A stretch of 64,000 bases of DNA from assembly GCA_946803715.1 (NCBI GenBank), contig CAMPET010000151.1:78126-142125 (forward strand), written 5' to 3'. A program made the position numbers and the translations under genes. Within the stretch, counting starts at the first letter, position 1, and every line of letters begins with the position of its first letter. The notes below the pieces were generated by a model. That model made no database searches. It saw nothing but the letters and a program-made list of their open reading frames with translations, and was not told the DNA's origin. Of the stretch, positions 12,301-21,673 are shown in pieces. The stretch is from Beroe ovata. Taxonomy: Eukaryota > Ctenophora > Nuda > Beroida > Beroidae.

Positions 12301-13253
12301 CGTGAATAATTGCGGCAAATGAAGAGAATTGTGTGGTACCACCTACAGATTTTATTGGAGCAACAAATACACGAAATTGATCTCTGCTCAAAGATATTTG
12401 ATCAACAAGACCGGACGCTTCAACAATCAATAAAACACGCGCAAACCCCCAAACCCTCGTCAGAGAAGATGGTATCCGCTTTCTTCGGATCGAAATGCTC
12501 CTCCAGCAGTTCCTTGACATGGTCCTCAACCAGTTTCTCGGTCTCAGCCCCAGATTCTCCGCAAAACTCCAGCCAGAGTACGAGTTGACGGGCGAGGTTG
12601 CCGATCCCTTGGAAACTCTCGGCGAGAACATTCACAACCTGCGGTATGCAGAGTCTAGCTCAGGGTGAACTATTGTAATTGTGTGTGTATCTTATAGGTG
12701 GTTGTTATCAGTTATCACTGCAGATAGATGATTGGATGAATTGGGGGCCCTTCATTAAGTATCATTCTGCAGTTGCCCTGCTTTAAATCAGAATTTGGAA
12801 GATCATAACCGGGCATGACCCGTCCTATGGTACGAGTATACAACACGCTGACCTCTTCTGGTGTACCGCCTGCGTTGAAATACTTCTTTACCGTCTTGAA
12901 TATGCTAGCTTCACAGATACTGTCCTTTTCGTGGAATGCCTCGAGACATTCCTTTATCACCTGCAGCAACACGATCTTTCATTATTCAAGCTTATTTTCC
13001 AGCGACATCAATCATCATTATTGTTATATGGGATAGTTCACAAAAATTACAGCCAATAGCGGAAACATTAATCGTTCACAAATTACAAATAGAGTCTGAT
13101 AATTATAAGATAGTAGATAACATCCCTGTGGTACTAACACCACCAGCAACAATTATCATGGGAAAATAGGCAATAAGAAGTTTGAAAAGCAACCTTTGCG
13201 TTCTCATCCTCTTCCATTGGAATTTGATCCTCGTCTTGGGATGAATCATCCAT
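3367..13253 (-). CDS. NELFCD: Negative elongation factor C/D (NELF-C/D, TH1-like)
   Basis: Subunit of the NELF complex, which with DSIF holds RNA polymerase II in promoter-proximal pausing. Coding exons on the minus strand, 5' to 3': 13194-13253, 12853-12960, 12455-12638, 12077-12227, 11758-11878, 11521-11587, 11235-11328, 9183-9301, 8720-8899, 4794-4940, 3868-3996, 3626-3778 and 3367-3504. The N-terminus is acidic ([17 protein letters not shown]). Family hallmarks follow in order: [149 protein letters not shown] and [15 protein letters not shown]. About 550 residues are assigned (human about 590). One short linking exon between 11587 and 11328 is unresolved, since the phases there do not join. 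Two plus-strand genes lie inside its introns. Confidence 0.93.
3991..4147. repeat. 58-bp tandem repeat abutting a NELFCD acceptor
   Basis: About 2.6 copies of a 58-59 bp unit start at 3991, 4049 and 4108. The first copy overlaps the 5' edge of the NELFCD exon 3868-3996, so the unit carries the first 12 exon bases (GGTGTTAGTGAT on the minus strand) and part of the acceptor region. It is a local duplication of a 3' splice-site region. Confidence 0.75.
5121..8351 (+). CDS. LDLa-repeat, rhodopsin-family GPCR (RXFP/GRL101-like), intronless
   Basis: Orphan cell-surface receptor of 1,076 residues in one uninterrupted reading frame. The start is the ATG at 5121 because a signal peptide follows at once ([20 protein letters not shown]). 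The long Cys-rich ectodomain (about residues 25-705) contains LDL-receptor class A modules with acidic calcium cages: [48 protein letters not shown] and [15 protein letters not shown]. There are no clear leucine-rich repeats. Seven membrane segments follow, from about residue 709 to 1050. TM6 ([20 protein letters not shown]) and TM7 ([13 protein letters not shown]) have the look of the relaxin/glycoprotein-hormone receptor group. The DRY box is replaced by SIFRAR and the NPxxY by NPVLI. The whole gene sits, opposite in strand, in the NELFCD intron between 4941 and 8719. A 3' splice-site-like TTTTGTTTAG ends one base before the ATG. Confidence 0.88.
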   Translation: MSVVIEILVLPLLLPLMHSQETKNWRSGYKTLAVSVAFSQLEVERCDFLVVRGYIKERCFLGNGKWYFKCPFSHHFYSVQMLDCFERIQKFSHICPDDESFYQSCGHLLCLPAKFLSEPLPGEGVCGDILCLEKSTTFVHGREFSYNGATNIVRSSKNQRCDGAADCLNTVNGVAADEYRCEHAKLINCGPCRGLGETMHKKNFYMVPVSRLCNRVCECPNCFDEARCGIDPQITIGIICRVSHQFPSARVCESTPFEYIPPISICDGTRHCMGGEDERGCSVTDTCETGAIVHMGYSTRRRLHPQSKCSTSRNSLVMTKVCMDYRDQMNCTNSKISPLICDIGGYPTSLSEHVICENLDLCDDNIDNMCESFSQDCLIHKHELCDGVYNCPEGADELAFVCGDMTQLGMGGCVRRFSYSQIRAPIPLSWVMDGVSDCRSGLDENADSWHQVCGTGVNVRYSYKWKASCEQSTLMRCPGTSNYLDMEHLCKSFSNCDKTLCLKSRWNYETSTQVITHEAVKRVFHCQPGLEGLQRKLGQCLVKQLEKPEIHGVQKADFILSPTYARLVNCFDIFGELYVYLVCTSLCVQDVKCPLRTLNQTTCHPNRNRVLTLTEDKMLTVAFKVRGTFQQDMFGCDTGLCITYDKVCNLNDDCGDSSDESICQNNFLCLSTGEYIAKSKMCDGVFDCLDYSDECNDICDNQVKIFSSRGVFFVACFFGVISTLLNSSVIVSGIQNYHTLKTAVAKINEAFVIVVSSGDLLQGIFIMLVTISDEYLNDSTCQTQFEWVTSNMCTILGIVSTIGSLVSLYSMTILSIFRARGARSISPPRGDMTKKQKILLGLGVIGVYVLAGLVALSPIFPFLEYYFVQKLKYDENPLFVGGLDKVQHITILEEYYGRLANLNLPWHTIGKLVQGMFVNGLVVGTKIGFYGSNGFCLFNYFVSKDNPQIWISALVLIGNVVCVMVISTSYVSLSLVTGKSSDMAGRNNPALVAKNRKIQRKISTLIATDILSWVPFFVVWLIHILEFSSTSEWYSVFSIIILPANSIINPVLILETNIMDVVKFIRKHLMKCVERN
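8902..9125. repeat. G-rich GA minisatellite in NELFCD intron
   Basis: Irregular repeats of GGGAGTGAGG and GGGAATTAG type fill most of the 283-bp intron between the exons 8720-8899 and 9183-9301. On the transcribed (minus-sense) RNA this is a very long C/U tract before the acceptor. The plus strand has four closely spaced G-runs able to form a G-quadruplex. Confidence 0.7.
9500..11068 (+). CDS. Orphan predicted secreted/single-pass membrane protein
   Basis: I do not recognise this protein. Four exons join in frame on the plus strand: 9500-9572 (ATG, hydrophobic leader [18 protein letters not shown]), 9981-10154 (Trp/His-rich segment [14 protein letters not shown]), 10308-10398 (hydrophobic segment [18 protein letters not shown], probable transmembrane) and 10531 to the stop at 11068. 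The last exon starts with KRVSFDEEV, which fits the RVxF pattern for binding protein phosphatase 1, and ends with a Cys-rich stretch ([19 protein letters not shown]). That gives about 291 residues. A donor at 11043 could instead lead to a further short exon ending in RADY. All of it lies within the NELFCD intron 9302-11234 on the opposite strand. The splice phases agree, which supports a real gene, but the joining of exon 2 is tentative. Confidence 0.45.
11985..12062. repeat. ACTGAGACACAC tandem repeat
   Basis: Four to five imperfect copies of a 12-15 bp unit (GAGACACACACT) lie in the NELFCD intron next to the exon ending at 12077. Confidence 0.65.
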
Positions 13254-13730
13254 GCCTATCATGTGTTAACAGGTTAGGTATAACAGGTTAAAAAAGTTTT
13301 AAATCATAGAATTCAAGTACCTATTATAATAGACGGTGGTATAATTCCTCTCAATGAGCAATTCTCAGTGAGAATACCCCATATTATGTTATGTCATGTC
13401 GCTAAAGTTAAACACTCCAAATATGTTTTTGTACTCGAATAACAGCACACAATCAGTTAGGTACGTTGCAACATAAACTCAAATTACGTACAAACTTTGA
13501 TATATTTTGATACAAAAATCAACCAAATATACGTCACACAGTCGGAAATTAATTTGAAAAAAGTGCAAAAAGGTCATCAATTATAACTTTACTCATGAAA
13601 AAATAGTAACTCCTTCTTAAAGTCAATAAATGTGAAAACGTTTGTGGAGCTAGGTAGTACCTAGGTAAATAAAGTCACGTGTTCATGTTACGTGTCTCTC
13701 ACCAAATCACGTGTCTAAATCACGTGACAC
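13254..13730. other. Intergenic, NELFCD 5' flank and ADAM 3' flank
   Basis: About 480 bp of AT-rich sequence between the NELFCD start codon and the stop of the upstream-lying ADAM gene. It should hold the NELFCD promoter and the ADAM 3'UTR. I see no coding potential. Confidence 0.6.
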
Positions 13731-15320
13731 TCAGAATTTCTCTCCCGTCAGAGAGAAGATATTTTCTCCCTCCCCCTCTTCCCTTTTCTCTCTCTCTCTT
13801 TCCTGACGGTAAACTCTGATCGGTTTCATCTCGAAACTCTTGGAACTTACGGACGATATCTGAGTTGACATTTGCGTTGACATCTGAGTTCGGATGATGT
13901 TTCGGTTCCGCTGAAAAAGATTGATTTTGTAAATTACTTGAGTTGGGAACTACAGTTATACAGATACTACTTCTCAAATTAGGAGCTAGTGACACTACTT
14001 CTACAGTTAGGAATTGTTCACAGTTTTATCATATGTAACCTGCAGAGTTTCCGTGTAGTACTCCAGTTCGTCTTGACCCTGATCCAGCCAGTTGATGAAG
14101 ACAGACAGTGGAACCCAGAACAGCGATGTGATCACAATTACTACCAACACCACATTGTTCTCTGGAAGGAAGGGGGGGTGGGGTAATGGGCAATGGGGGA
14201 GGGATTCAGACTTATTTCAATCTTTGACTCGCCGCATATAACAAACTAGAGGAAAGTTTATCGATTCCAGCTGAAAGTTTGAGTGGCTGCTCTTAATTGA
14301 CAATAGTGGGATACCTATGTATCTTGTCAAACTTACTCATCCACTTCCAGAATAAGCTGGGAGTTAGCCCCGTCAGTACCTCCCAGATCTTGACCTGAGT
14401 TTGGGGCTCCACCACACATTCGCCCCCCACACAAACCCCATTGGGGCATAACTTCCCGTCTGGAAGTTGGTGGAACTTGATGGAACATGGGTCATCAGTG
14501 CTTCCATCTGAGCACATCCAATGACAGGAGTTGTTCCCCTTTCCTTGACATAGAGTGAGTCCTGTGAGAGATTGTCACTAGAAACAGCCACAACACAAGA
14601 TTAACTGATTAATATTGAGTAAGTTCTACAACGATACAAACCATCACACATAAACTATCACGCAATCACGCATGTGTTCCTCACCCTTGGCTTGGCAGAA
14701 ATCCAGACAATTCCCGTCACCGTCACACATCCCTTCGTCAAAGCACGGTGACCCGGCGGGTTTGTGTTGTATTATCCCGCACCGGGCCTCTCCCGCGCTG
14801 CACCTCTTCTCTGCTACACACCCGCTGAAGTGGGTAGTACCGGGTTAGTACCGGTTACATAGTCAGGCGATGTTTTGTAGATGGCTTAGCAGATGGTTTT
14901 TTGCAAGTTTATTGGACAGCTGTATTGAAGTATGATATCTGGTTTCAGAGCAACGTCTTGTTTCATAACAGCCATATACAGTATTATACACTATACAGTA
15001 TCACCATGGTCACTGTAGACCAGTATAGACCACCCATTACCATAGTAACTATACTACATATCACCACAGTTACCAACTTACGCTCACATAATATGCAATA
15101 AATATTACCATGGGAACTATCACTCACTTGATGATATCGCGTGTGTTATCAGTGTCAGCCTGGTAACACACATGTTGTGTTCCCGCAAAGAGACACCCAA
15201 CACAACAATCACTGTTGTGGTCAGAGCACACAGCTCCATTGCGGAAAGTGCACGTGTCAGTGCAGCACGCATCGGACTTACGGTCCGGTCCCGCGTCACA
15301 TTCTTCATTATCTGAGAATA

Positions 15321-15355
<35 letters not shown>

Positions 15356-18237
15356 GCTCTGTTTGAGTGAATGTATAATCAAATTGAATATCAACAATCA
15401 ACAAGCTTATTTTATAAAACTATTGTAAACCTACTGTTCCTCAATAGCATAGGAATCATTGCCAAGTAGTATTAAAANCTGTGTGTGTACTGTGTGTATG
15501 TGTGTGTATGTGTGTGTATGTGTGTATGTGTGTATGTGTCTGTGCCTACCTTCAACGATTCCATTGCCGCAGAATGAGAGGGTAGATTCCACAAAGCACG
15601 ATGACTTGTATTTGAGGACGGACGCTATCGCTGCGTTGCTACATGGGCTGAACTTCTGATTGTTGGAACTGCTCCCTGCGATAGAGAGGAATGTTACTGT
15701 TAGAAATGAAGTTCGTGAGAAATGGGGTCACAAATGAGAGATGGCAATGGGGGAAGGACCAAGTTGTTTCAATCATTCCAACATATCACACGTGTGTTCA
15801 TACTTCGTTCAACTATACTCAATGTACAAATCAACATAATATTCAGTGATTCAACATTCCTTCCTTTGACACATTGCTGACTTGCAAACTTATGACGTCA
15901 TCACATCGTCAACTTTTGAACGAATATGCGGATACTATAATGATAATGTTGATACCTAAGTGCCAAGATGATTCATTATATAGATTTCAGAAATTCGAGA
16001 TCAAAGTTACTCAATCTTTGTTGTTTCTAGCTCATCAAAGATCATGATTTATAGATACTAGCATTTTGTGAAGTGCAATTTAACCATTTTCAAGGCAGCC
16101 AAAGAACTGTCAAACTTCTCGATGGCAGCACTCATAAACCTTCCTCATATATCAAAACTTCAAGATAATATGATGGGCAGCTGTAATCAATAAAAGAGAG
16201 TATCGATGAGCAATTTATCAAACCGCCGCTGCAATTACAGTTGCTATGAAAACAAGATGTTTTTTGTCTATGTAAAACGTCAATTTATTTTCAGCTCTAC
16301 CTACGAGAAACATTTTCAACTGTACCTACGTACAAGTACACTTCAATTAGATGAAAGCAGTATCGTATCACAGTATCGTATCACAGTAAGAGACCGTTGG
16401 TAAGAACAGTCTCACTATGGTGAGATTATTGCTATAGCAACTCACTATGGTGAGAACAGGTTGCTAAGGTGGTGACTCACTATGGTGAGAACAGGTTGCC
16501 CGTTGCTATGGTGGTAACTGGTAACTCACTCTGGTGAGAACAGGTTGCTATGGCCTATGGTGGTAACTCAGTACTCACTATGGTGAGTGAGTTGCTAGGG
16601 TGGTAACTCACTATGGTGAGAACAGGTTGCTATGGTGGTAACTGGTAACTCACTATGGTGAGAACAGGTTGCTAAGGTGGTAACTCACTATGGTGAGAAC
16701 AGGTTGCTATGGTGGTAACTCACCATCCACTGCGGATGGGTACATGATATACCGGTTCTCGGGAGGAGCGCACGTGTCAGTTGTATCAGGGTCGTGGGAA
16801 CTTCCCCAGTTGTGACCAATTTCATGAGCTGCGGTCATTGAATATCAGACAGAAAGTGAGGGGATTATGATATTACCGCAGGATAGATAATCCTGGAATG
16901 AGAAAACTGGTTTACAACTCACCGCTAACGAGTTCCAGCTCACTGGAAAGTAGTGTCCTGCCGTAGTTCCTAGATGTTGTTAGACCAACATTTAACATTC
17001 TCATCTTGTCTGCCTTTTTACTGTGATACGGTGGTGAGCAGATGCCTCCAATTTTGTTACTGAAGTTAGATTTGAGTGAGGTATCAATTCTCAAGTTTGC
17101 AGTACCAATAAAGATTACCATTTGAGTTAGGTTTCAATTCTTGAGGTGGACCATATGCGTGTAGTATTTAAACAGTTGTTGCTAGATCTCAGCGGCTCAC
17201 CTTATAGGGCTAGCAACGTAAGCCAGACCCAGAACACCCAGCGGGAAGTCATAGTTGGTGTAGAGATGCGCTAAGCAGTAATCTGACCAGGTTTCACCTA
17301 ACAACTCAGTCCCATAGCCGAATGCATTGAGCATCTCCGTAACATCCCATCCAGTGAGGGGTTCGAAGTTGTAATTGCCCGGATCAGAACTTGGGGTTTT
17401 GTGGATAAGCATGGTTTTGATCTGCATTCCAAAACCGGAAAACTGCCTGTCAGATGCTTCGAAAACAGTGTTTTTAAAGATCCTATTGATTCGTTCAAAT
17501 ATTGCAATCAGGAACGTTTTTGTCTTGAACTCATTACCGCCCCCAATTTCCGAATAGAATTTGTAGTCAGCTATTAAGATAACCTCGCATGTATCTTTGG
17601 GCCTGGATGATGAACGCTTGAACCGATGATAGCCGGACTCTACGTCAACATCATTACTGAAGTCTGTCTTTTCAGTCTCAACATCATTATATCGGGCATC
17701 TTCTTGTGGAGCAACAAATGAAAAGGAAGGGAATAGGTCCTCACTGCTCTCGCAAATCTGACCCATCTGACCCAGGTCACTGAGAACGTCTGATTTCTTA
17801 TACACTATCATATGAAACTCATGCAGTTCTGATATATGCCTCCAAGAGGGTTCTATATAGTACAGTTCTCCGCTAACTTCCATGTTTCCAGTGATATAAT
17901 TATCATCGTCAATATGAATTACAACCCTAGATTCATTGAACCTATCTAATTTCCCAACAAAATGCCCTTCGATAGGGTTATTGAGATGTATACTTGAATT
18001 ACCGTCAATGACAACGGTTTGAAAGTGTTTATGGAAGATGTCTTGATAAGGAACCAATGTAGCCACATGTGTGACATCCCCAATGTTCAATGTTATAACC
18101 ACATTTTCAGTCTTAGGATAATGTTTGATGATAACATCATCTTTGTGAAGAGTGTGATAGGTTTGCAGGAGAGAATTCAGGACATGGGAGTATGCAGCAT
18201 TGATGAGGATTCCGATATGTAGGTAATATGCTAGCAT
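13731..18237 (-). CDS. ADAM17-like: ADAM17/TACE-like membrane metalloprotease
   Basis: Ectodomain sheddase of the ADAM10/17 group, 751 residues from nine exons: 17201-18237, 16923-17059, 16724-16828, 15550-15675, 15128-15311, 14685-14824, 14337-14561, 14040-14161 and 13731-13910; all phases agree. Order: signal peptide (MLAYYLHIGILINAAYS), prodomain, furin site RFKR at residues 205-208, metalloprotease domain (CEVILIADYKFY, DYCLAHLYTNYDF, LGVLGLAYVASP) and zinc site HEIGHNWGSSHD split across exons 2/3. Then come the disintegrin domain (CGNGIVEGDNEECDAG, CCTDTCTFRNGAVC), a Cys-rich region with KLCPNGVCVGGEC, the membrane-proximal VKIWEVLTGLTPSLFWKWM, a transmembrane helix (NVVLVVIVITSLFWVPLSVF) and a basic/acidic cytoplasmic tail. 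The catalytic residues are intact, so activity is expected. No EGF module is seen, as in ADAM17. Confidence 0.92.
15319..15543. repeat. Two (GT)n microsatellites in ADAM intron
   Basis: GT/TG runs at about 15319-15355 and 15479-15543 (with one N at 15478) flank the short intron between the ADAM exons 15128-15311 and 15550-15675. Confidence 0.85.
16400..16723. repeat. 35-45 bp minisatellite carrying copies of a splice donor
   Basis: Seven to nine imperfect units built from GGTAACTCACTATGGTGAG and AACAGGTTGCTATGGTGGT. The last unit runs straight into the 3' edge of the ADAM exon 16724-16828. On the gene's strand the real donor reads GATG|GTGAGTTACC, and nearly every repeat unit contains the same GTGAGTTACC. 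Each unit also contains a short palindrome (CTCACTATGGTGAG). Confidence 0.8.
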
Positions 18238-18430
18238 AACAATGACATACTCTACAATTCTAAAGAGATATTGTGAGTATCAAAACAAAACGTGTAAAAA
18301 TCAGACAATTTCTCTATTTTGGTTTGAGAATATACATTCGTAATATAGAATTGACGATGATGGTGTTGTAACTTATTTCAATTCTAAAATACAACGCTAG
18401 AATGTGTATACGGTTCTGTCAGACAATGAA

Positions 18431-20323
18431 CTACAATACAACCAAGAGTGAGTTCACAACTTCTTGGATCATTTGCCGCATTTTCCCCGAGTGAGCTGTT
18501 ATCGAAGTCACATTAGGGGACAAAGTGATGGTTGAGTTGTGATCAGCTAATGTGATCAGGAAATGATCTCCTGACCCAAAAGGCTCGACCTTATTGGGAT
18601 TTAGACCTTGAGAGGTCAGTGCTGAAATAAGTTCTTGTAACTCGACGTTGCCATAGAGATGGGTGTTTTCTTGGGTATTTGAATGGGGTACAAGACTTGG
18701 CTTGTTGTCGCGAGCTTTGAGAACCCCAGAGATATGCGAAACAAGTTGGTATCCATCAGTAGTTTTGAGGGGCTGCATGTTCAAGCTTTCCAGTTGTTCT
18801 GCCGACAATTCTACGGTGATTGAAGTTTGTGGTTCAGGAAGATTGATTGTCTCTCCAATACCAAGTTCCATGACTTTTGCTTCACTGACTAGAATTAGAT
18901 CAGTTCTGTTGGGCTGCGTTGGAGGAGGCTTGAAATAAGAAGGGGAGGTAATAACCATTTTCGGTCGAATGTCTTTAATCAATTTGCTTGCCTGAGAAAA
19001 GTTTATGCTCGGATCAATTGGACAGAAGTAACTTCTCATAGCCATGGGCAGGAACGGTGCTAGGGTAGAGGCAAATGGGAACTCAGGTTCAATAAGTACA
19101 ACTGCATTATGTGCATCATCTCTCCACTTCTCAAGTAATAAGACAGCATCCCCACACCTCAGTGAAGGGTGACCAGCAAAAACAATACAAGGTGTCTTGT
19201 AAACCTCTCTCATTCCATCAGCCACATTACTGAAATGATGTATCCTCTTGTTCTTTATCAACTGAGAGTGAGCAAAAGGGAGCTCAGGGATGTATAACTT
19301 TGCCTGCTTGGCATCATTGAGCCATTCCCCATATATGTCGGGATGTGCCAGAGCTGCATCAGCCACGGGAGAAACTATGATGATGGGAACTTCAGAGAGA
19401 CTGTTCTTTGTGAGATGTGATATCAGCCATTCAATAAGATCAAGTAAAACACCAGTACTATGACAAGGAATCAAAACATTCCCTCCGGACTTCACTGTGT
19501 TTGTCACAACATTGCAGACATCAGCTAGAGTACTGTCAGGAGAAAACATAGGATTCAAAGAAAGGTTAGATAAAAGAAGGATGTCAGGATTACCCAATGA
19601 AACAACCTCCATTGGAAGTGTATGATTTGTAAGCTTACTGGAAGATGAAATGTAAGATAGTTTATGATCACCGGCTTTGATAACCCAATTAGCACTGCCA
19701 ATTGTATGACCTGCTGGAAGTGGAACACAATTCACCAAGCCAAATAAATCCAGCTGTTCATTGTATCTGACAGGAGTTATCTTAGCAAAGCATTCATCAA
19801 TTACACTTCTACTGTAAATTCCTTTGATGGAACCGTTCTGTTCAAAAATAGGGTGCACATATCCTGGTATAGAGTTAATGTCAGCGTTAGGGCGACGTGT
19901 TGGGCACTGCTCTATGTACATTGACAGAGCAAGTAGAGCAAGTCTTCCCATGAGAACGCATGGTTCAGTGGCATACACAAGTCCATGGAATCCAGGATCT
20001 GTCATGATGTATGGTAATGCACCCATTTGAGAATTGTTTGATATGAGAACTGCATCTATCAATGATATGTCTACCTCACATGGAGGAACCAAGTGAAGAG
20101 ATGTATCGACCAAAAGCATACCACCAGGAGTCTTTTTGAGAATGTTTGGCATATCTGGGTGTGATGGAAAGGCGTTTAAACGAGGAGTTTGTAAGGCTGC
20201 AAAAGGAAGGAAAGGCATCAAGGAGGCAATATTTGCTGCACAATCTAACATGATATGAACATTATTCATCTTCACCACAATGCAACATGAATGATCAATA
20301 TTACCAAGATTGGTGATTTTCAT
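18431..20323 (-). CDS. INTS9: Integrator complex subunit 9
   Basis: Metallo-beta-lactamase/beta-CASP protein that dimerises with the endonuclease INTS11 in the Integrator complex, acting in snRNA 3'-end formation and attenuation of paused polymerase. Full length at 630 residues (human 658), in a single exon. Recognisable stretches include NVHIMLDCAANIASLMPFLP, VLISNNSQMGALPYI, VYATEPCVLMGRLALLAL, LSYISSSSKLTNHTLP, GGNVLIPCHSTGVLLDLIEW, CIVFAGHPSLRCGDAVLLLE and MRSYFCPIDPSINFSQ. The zinc-ligand HxHxDH motif of active family members is replaced by NNSQMG, as expected for the catalytically inert INTS9. The shorter C-terminal dimerisation region matches the family. It starts 86 bp upstream-side of nothing coding and ends 193 bp from the ADAM start. 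The sequence TTGTCATTGCAG ends 17 bases before the ATG. Together with NELF-C/D, this window carries two regulators of promoter-proximal pausing. Confidence 0.94.
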   Translation of the reverse strand: MKITNLGNIDHSCCIVVKMNNVHIMLDCAANIASLMPFLPFAALQTPRLNAFPSHPDMPNILKKTPGGMLLVDTSLHLVPPCEVDISLIDAVLISNNSQMGALPYIMTDPGFHGLVYATEPCVLMGRLALLALSMYIEQCPTRRPNADINSIPGYVHPIFEQNGSIKGIYSRSVIDECFAKITPVRYNEQLDLFGLVNCVPLPAGHTIGSANWVIKAGDHKLSYISSSSKLTNHTLPMEVVSLGNPDILLLSNLSLNPMFSPDSTLADVCNVVTNTVKSGGNVLIPCHSTGVLLDLIEWLISHLTKNSLSEVPIIIVSPVADAALAHPDIYGEWLNDAKQAKLYIPELPFAHSQLIKNKRIHHFSNVADGMREVYKTPCIVFAGHPSLRCGDAVLLLEKWRDDAHNAVVLIEPEFPFASTLAPFLPMAMRSYFCPIDPSINFSQASKLIKDIRPKMVITSPSYFKPPPTQPNRTDLILVSEAKVMELGIGETINLPEPQTSITVELSAEQLESLNMQPLKTTDGYQLVSHISGVLKARDNKPSLVPHSNTQENTHLYGNVELQELISALTSQGLNPNKVEPFGSGDHFLITLADHNSTITLSPNVTSITAHSGKMRQMIQEVVNSLLVVL

Positions 20324-21673
20324 AGTCTTTAAGTCTGTACCTGCAATGACAATCTATAGTTTGATTTCCTTTTGTGAAATTATAGTAAATCATAAAGATT
20401 TCTTGGAAAATATATCAAGCCTAATATTATGAAGCAGGGCAATAGAAGCCTATGGCAAAAATAAATCCTCTGTCACAATTTTGATTCCACAATCTTTATT
20501 CTGCAACCTCGATTCTTGTCAGGGATAAAATCCCACCAGAGGGGCACAAAGTTATTATCATACAACTAAATAAAAATAGCTAAATAAAATAGCTAAATAA
20601 AAGAATGGATGCTGGGATTGTCTATAATTGTGGATGCTATAGATTTGTAGATCAATGATAGCCCCTGTGGACAATTTCGTTTCATGCGACGTACTTGGAT
20701 TTAGCAACGCCCGATAAACATAAATGATCTGTCATGTCCTCTCCGCGCGCGCGGCTCCAGGCTCGTCTCAATAATCGCGATCGCTTAATTGTGCAAGCGC
20801 TTACGCAGCTTAATTCAGCAATTAGTTTAATGTCGATGTTAAACCGCTGTCTGCGAACAAGCGCTTTTTTTCGCGCGCGGCTGTTTCTCAGATCAGTACT
20901 GAGTAAATAATGGGCGCGCGCGGCGCAAGCCATTTGAATTTCATTAGCCAAGCGCGCGAGAAACTCAATCAGGTCAGGTAACATCTGACAGTGACACTGA
21001 ACTTATTGAACCTCGAACACCGCTTAAGCTTAGCTTAGCCTAACATCACCTGCACCAGGCAATTCAAGCTGGCAAGAATTAGTCGATCGATGATAATTGT
21101 AGTGATACAACTTACAAGTAACACTGTCCCCATTCAGTATTTCAAAGATTGTATCATACTTACCATGTACCATAATACCATATCATCAATCATACACACG
21201 TATATATACTAAAGCACGAGGTTCAAAGCAGAGTTACATTTTGGCATTGAGCAAGCGTTGGTGATAGAACTGTATGACTTTTAAAGCTGTAAGACTTTAT
21301 AAAAGAAATTCTGATCTATCAGAAATAGTATATATTGATCGCTATAACTGTTATAAGTGATAACGAATAACGTAACGTACCCAAAACGTCCAATTAAAGA
21401 GTTTAAAAGACGTTCTTCAAAAGCAGCCAGAGGTAGACTACAGGTCAGGCGAGTTTCATGATCTATCAGTATGAGTATTCTATCAGTATCATGCAAAGAG
21501 CTCCTTGAAAAGACAGTTGGGATGAATTTCGCCACATTTTGACAGATATTTCCCAATACCACGTGGCTAAGGAACACCCATCCAACCACATAACTCGATG
21601 TTTTAAAAATCGGTTAAAATATATCATGTATAAAACCTGAATTAAATAAATAACAGAGATGAACTGATCTAAA
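20324..21673. other. Intergenic with GC-rich dispersed repeat
   Basis: No gene seen between INTS9 and the 3' end of WDR26. The stretch 20640-20970 contains runs of CGCGCGCG and a segment (GATCAATGATAGCCCCTGT then ACAATTTCGTTT) that matches the repeat family at 57050-57480. The rest is AT-rich. Confidence 0.6.
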
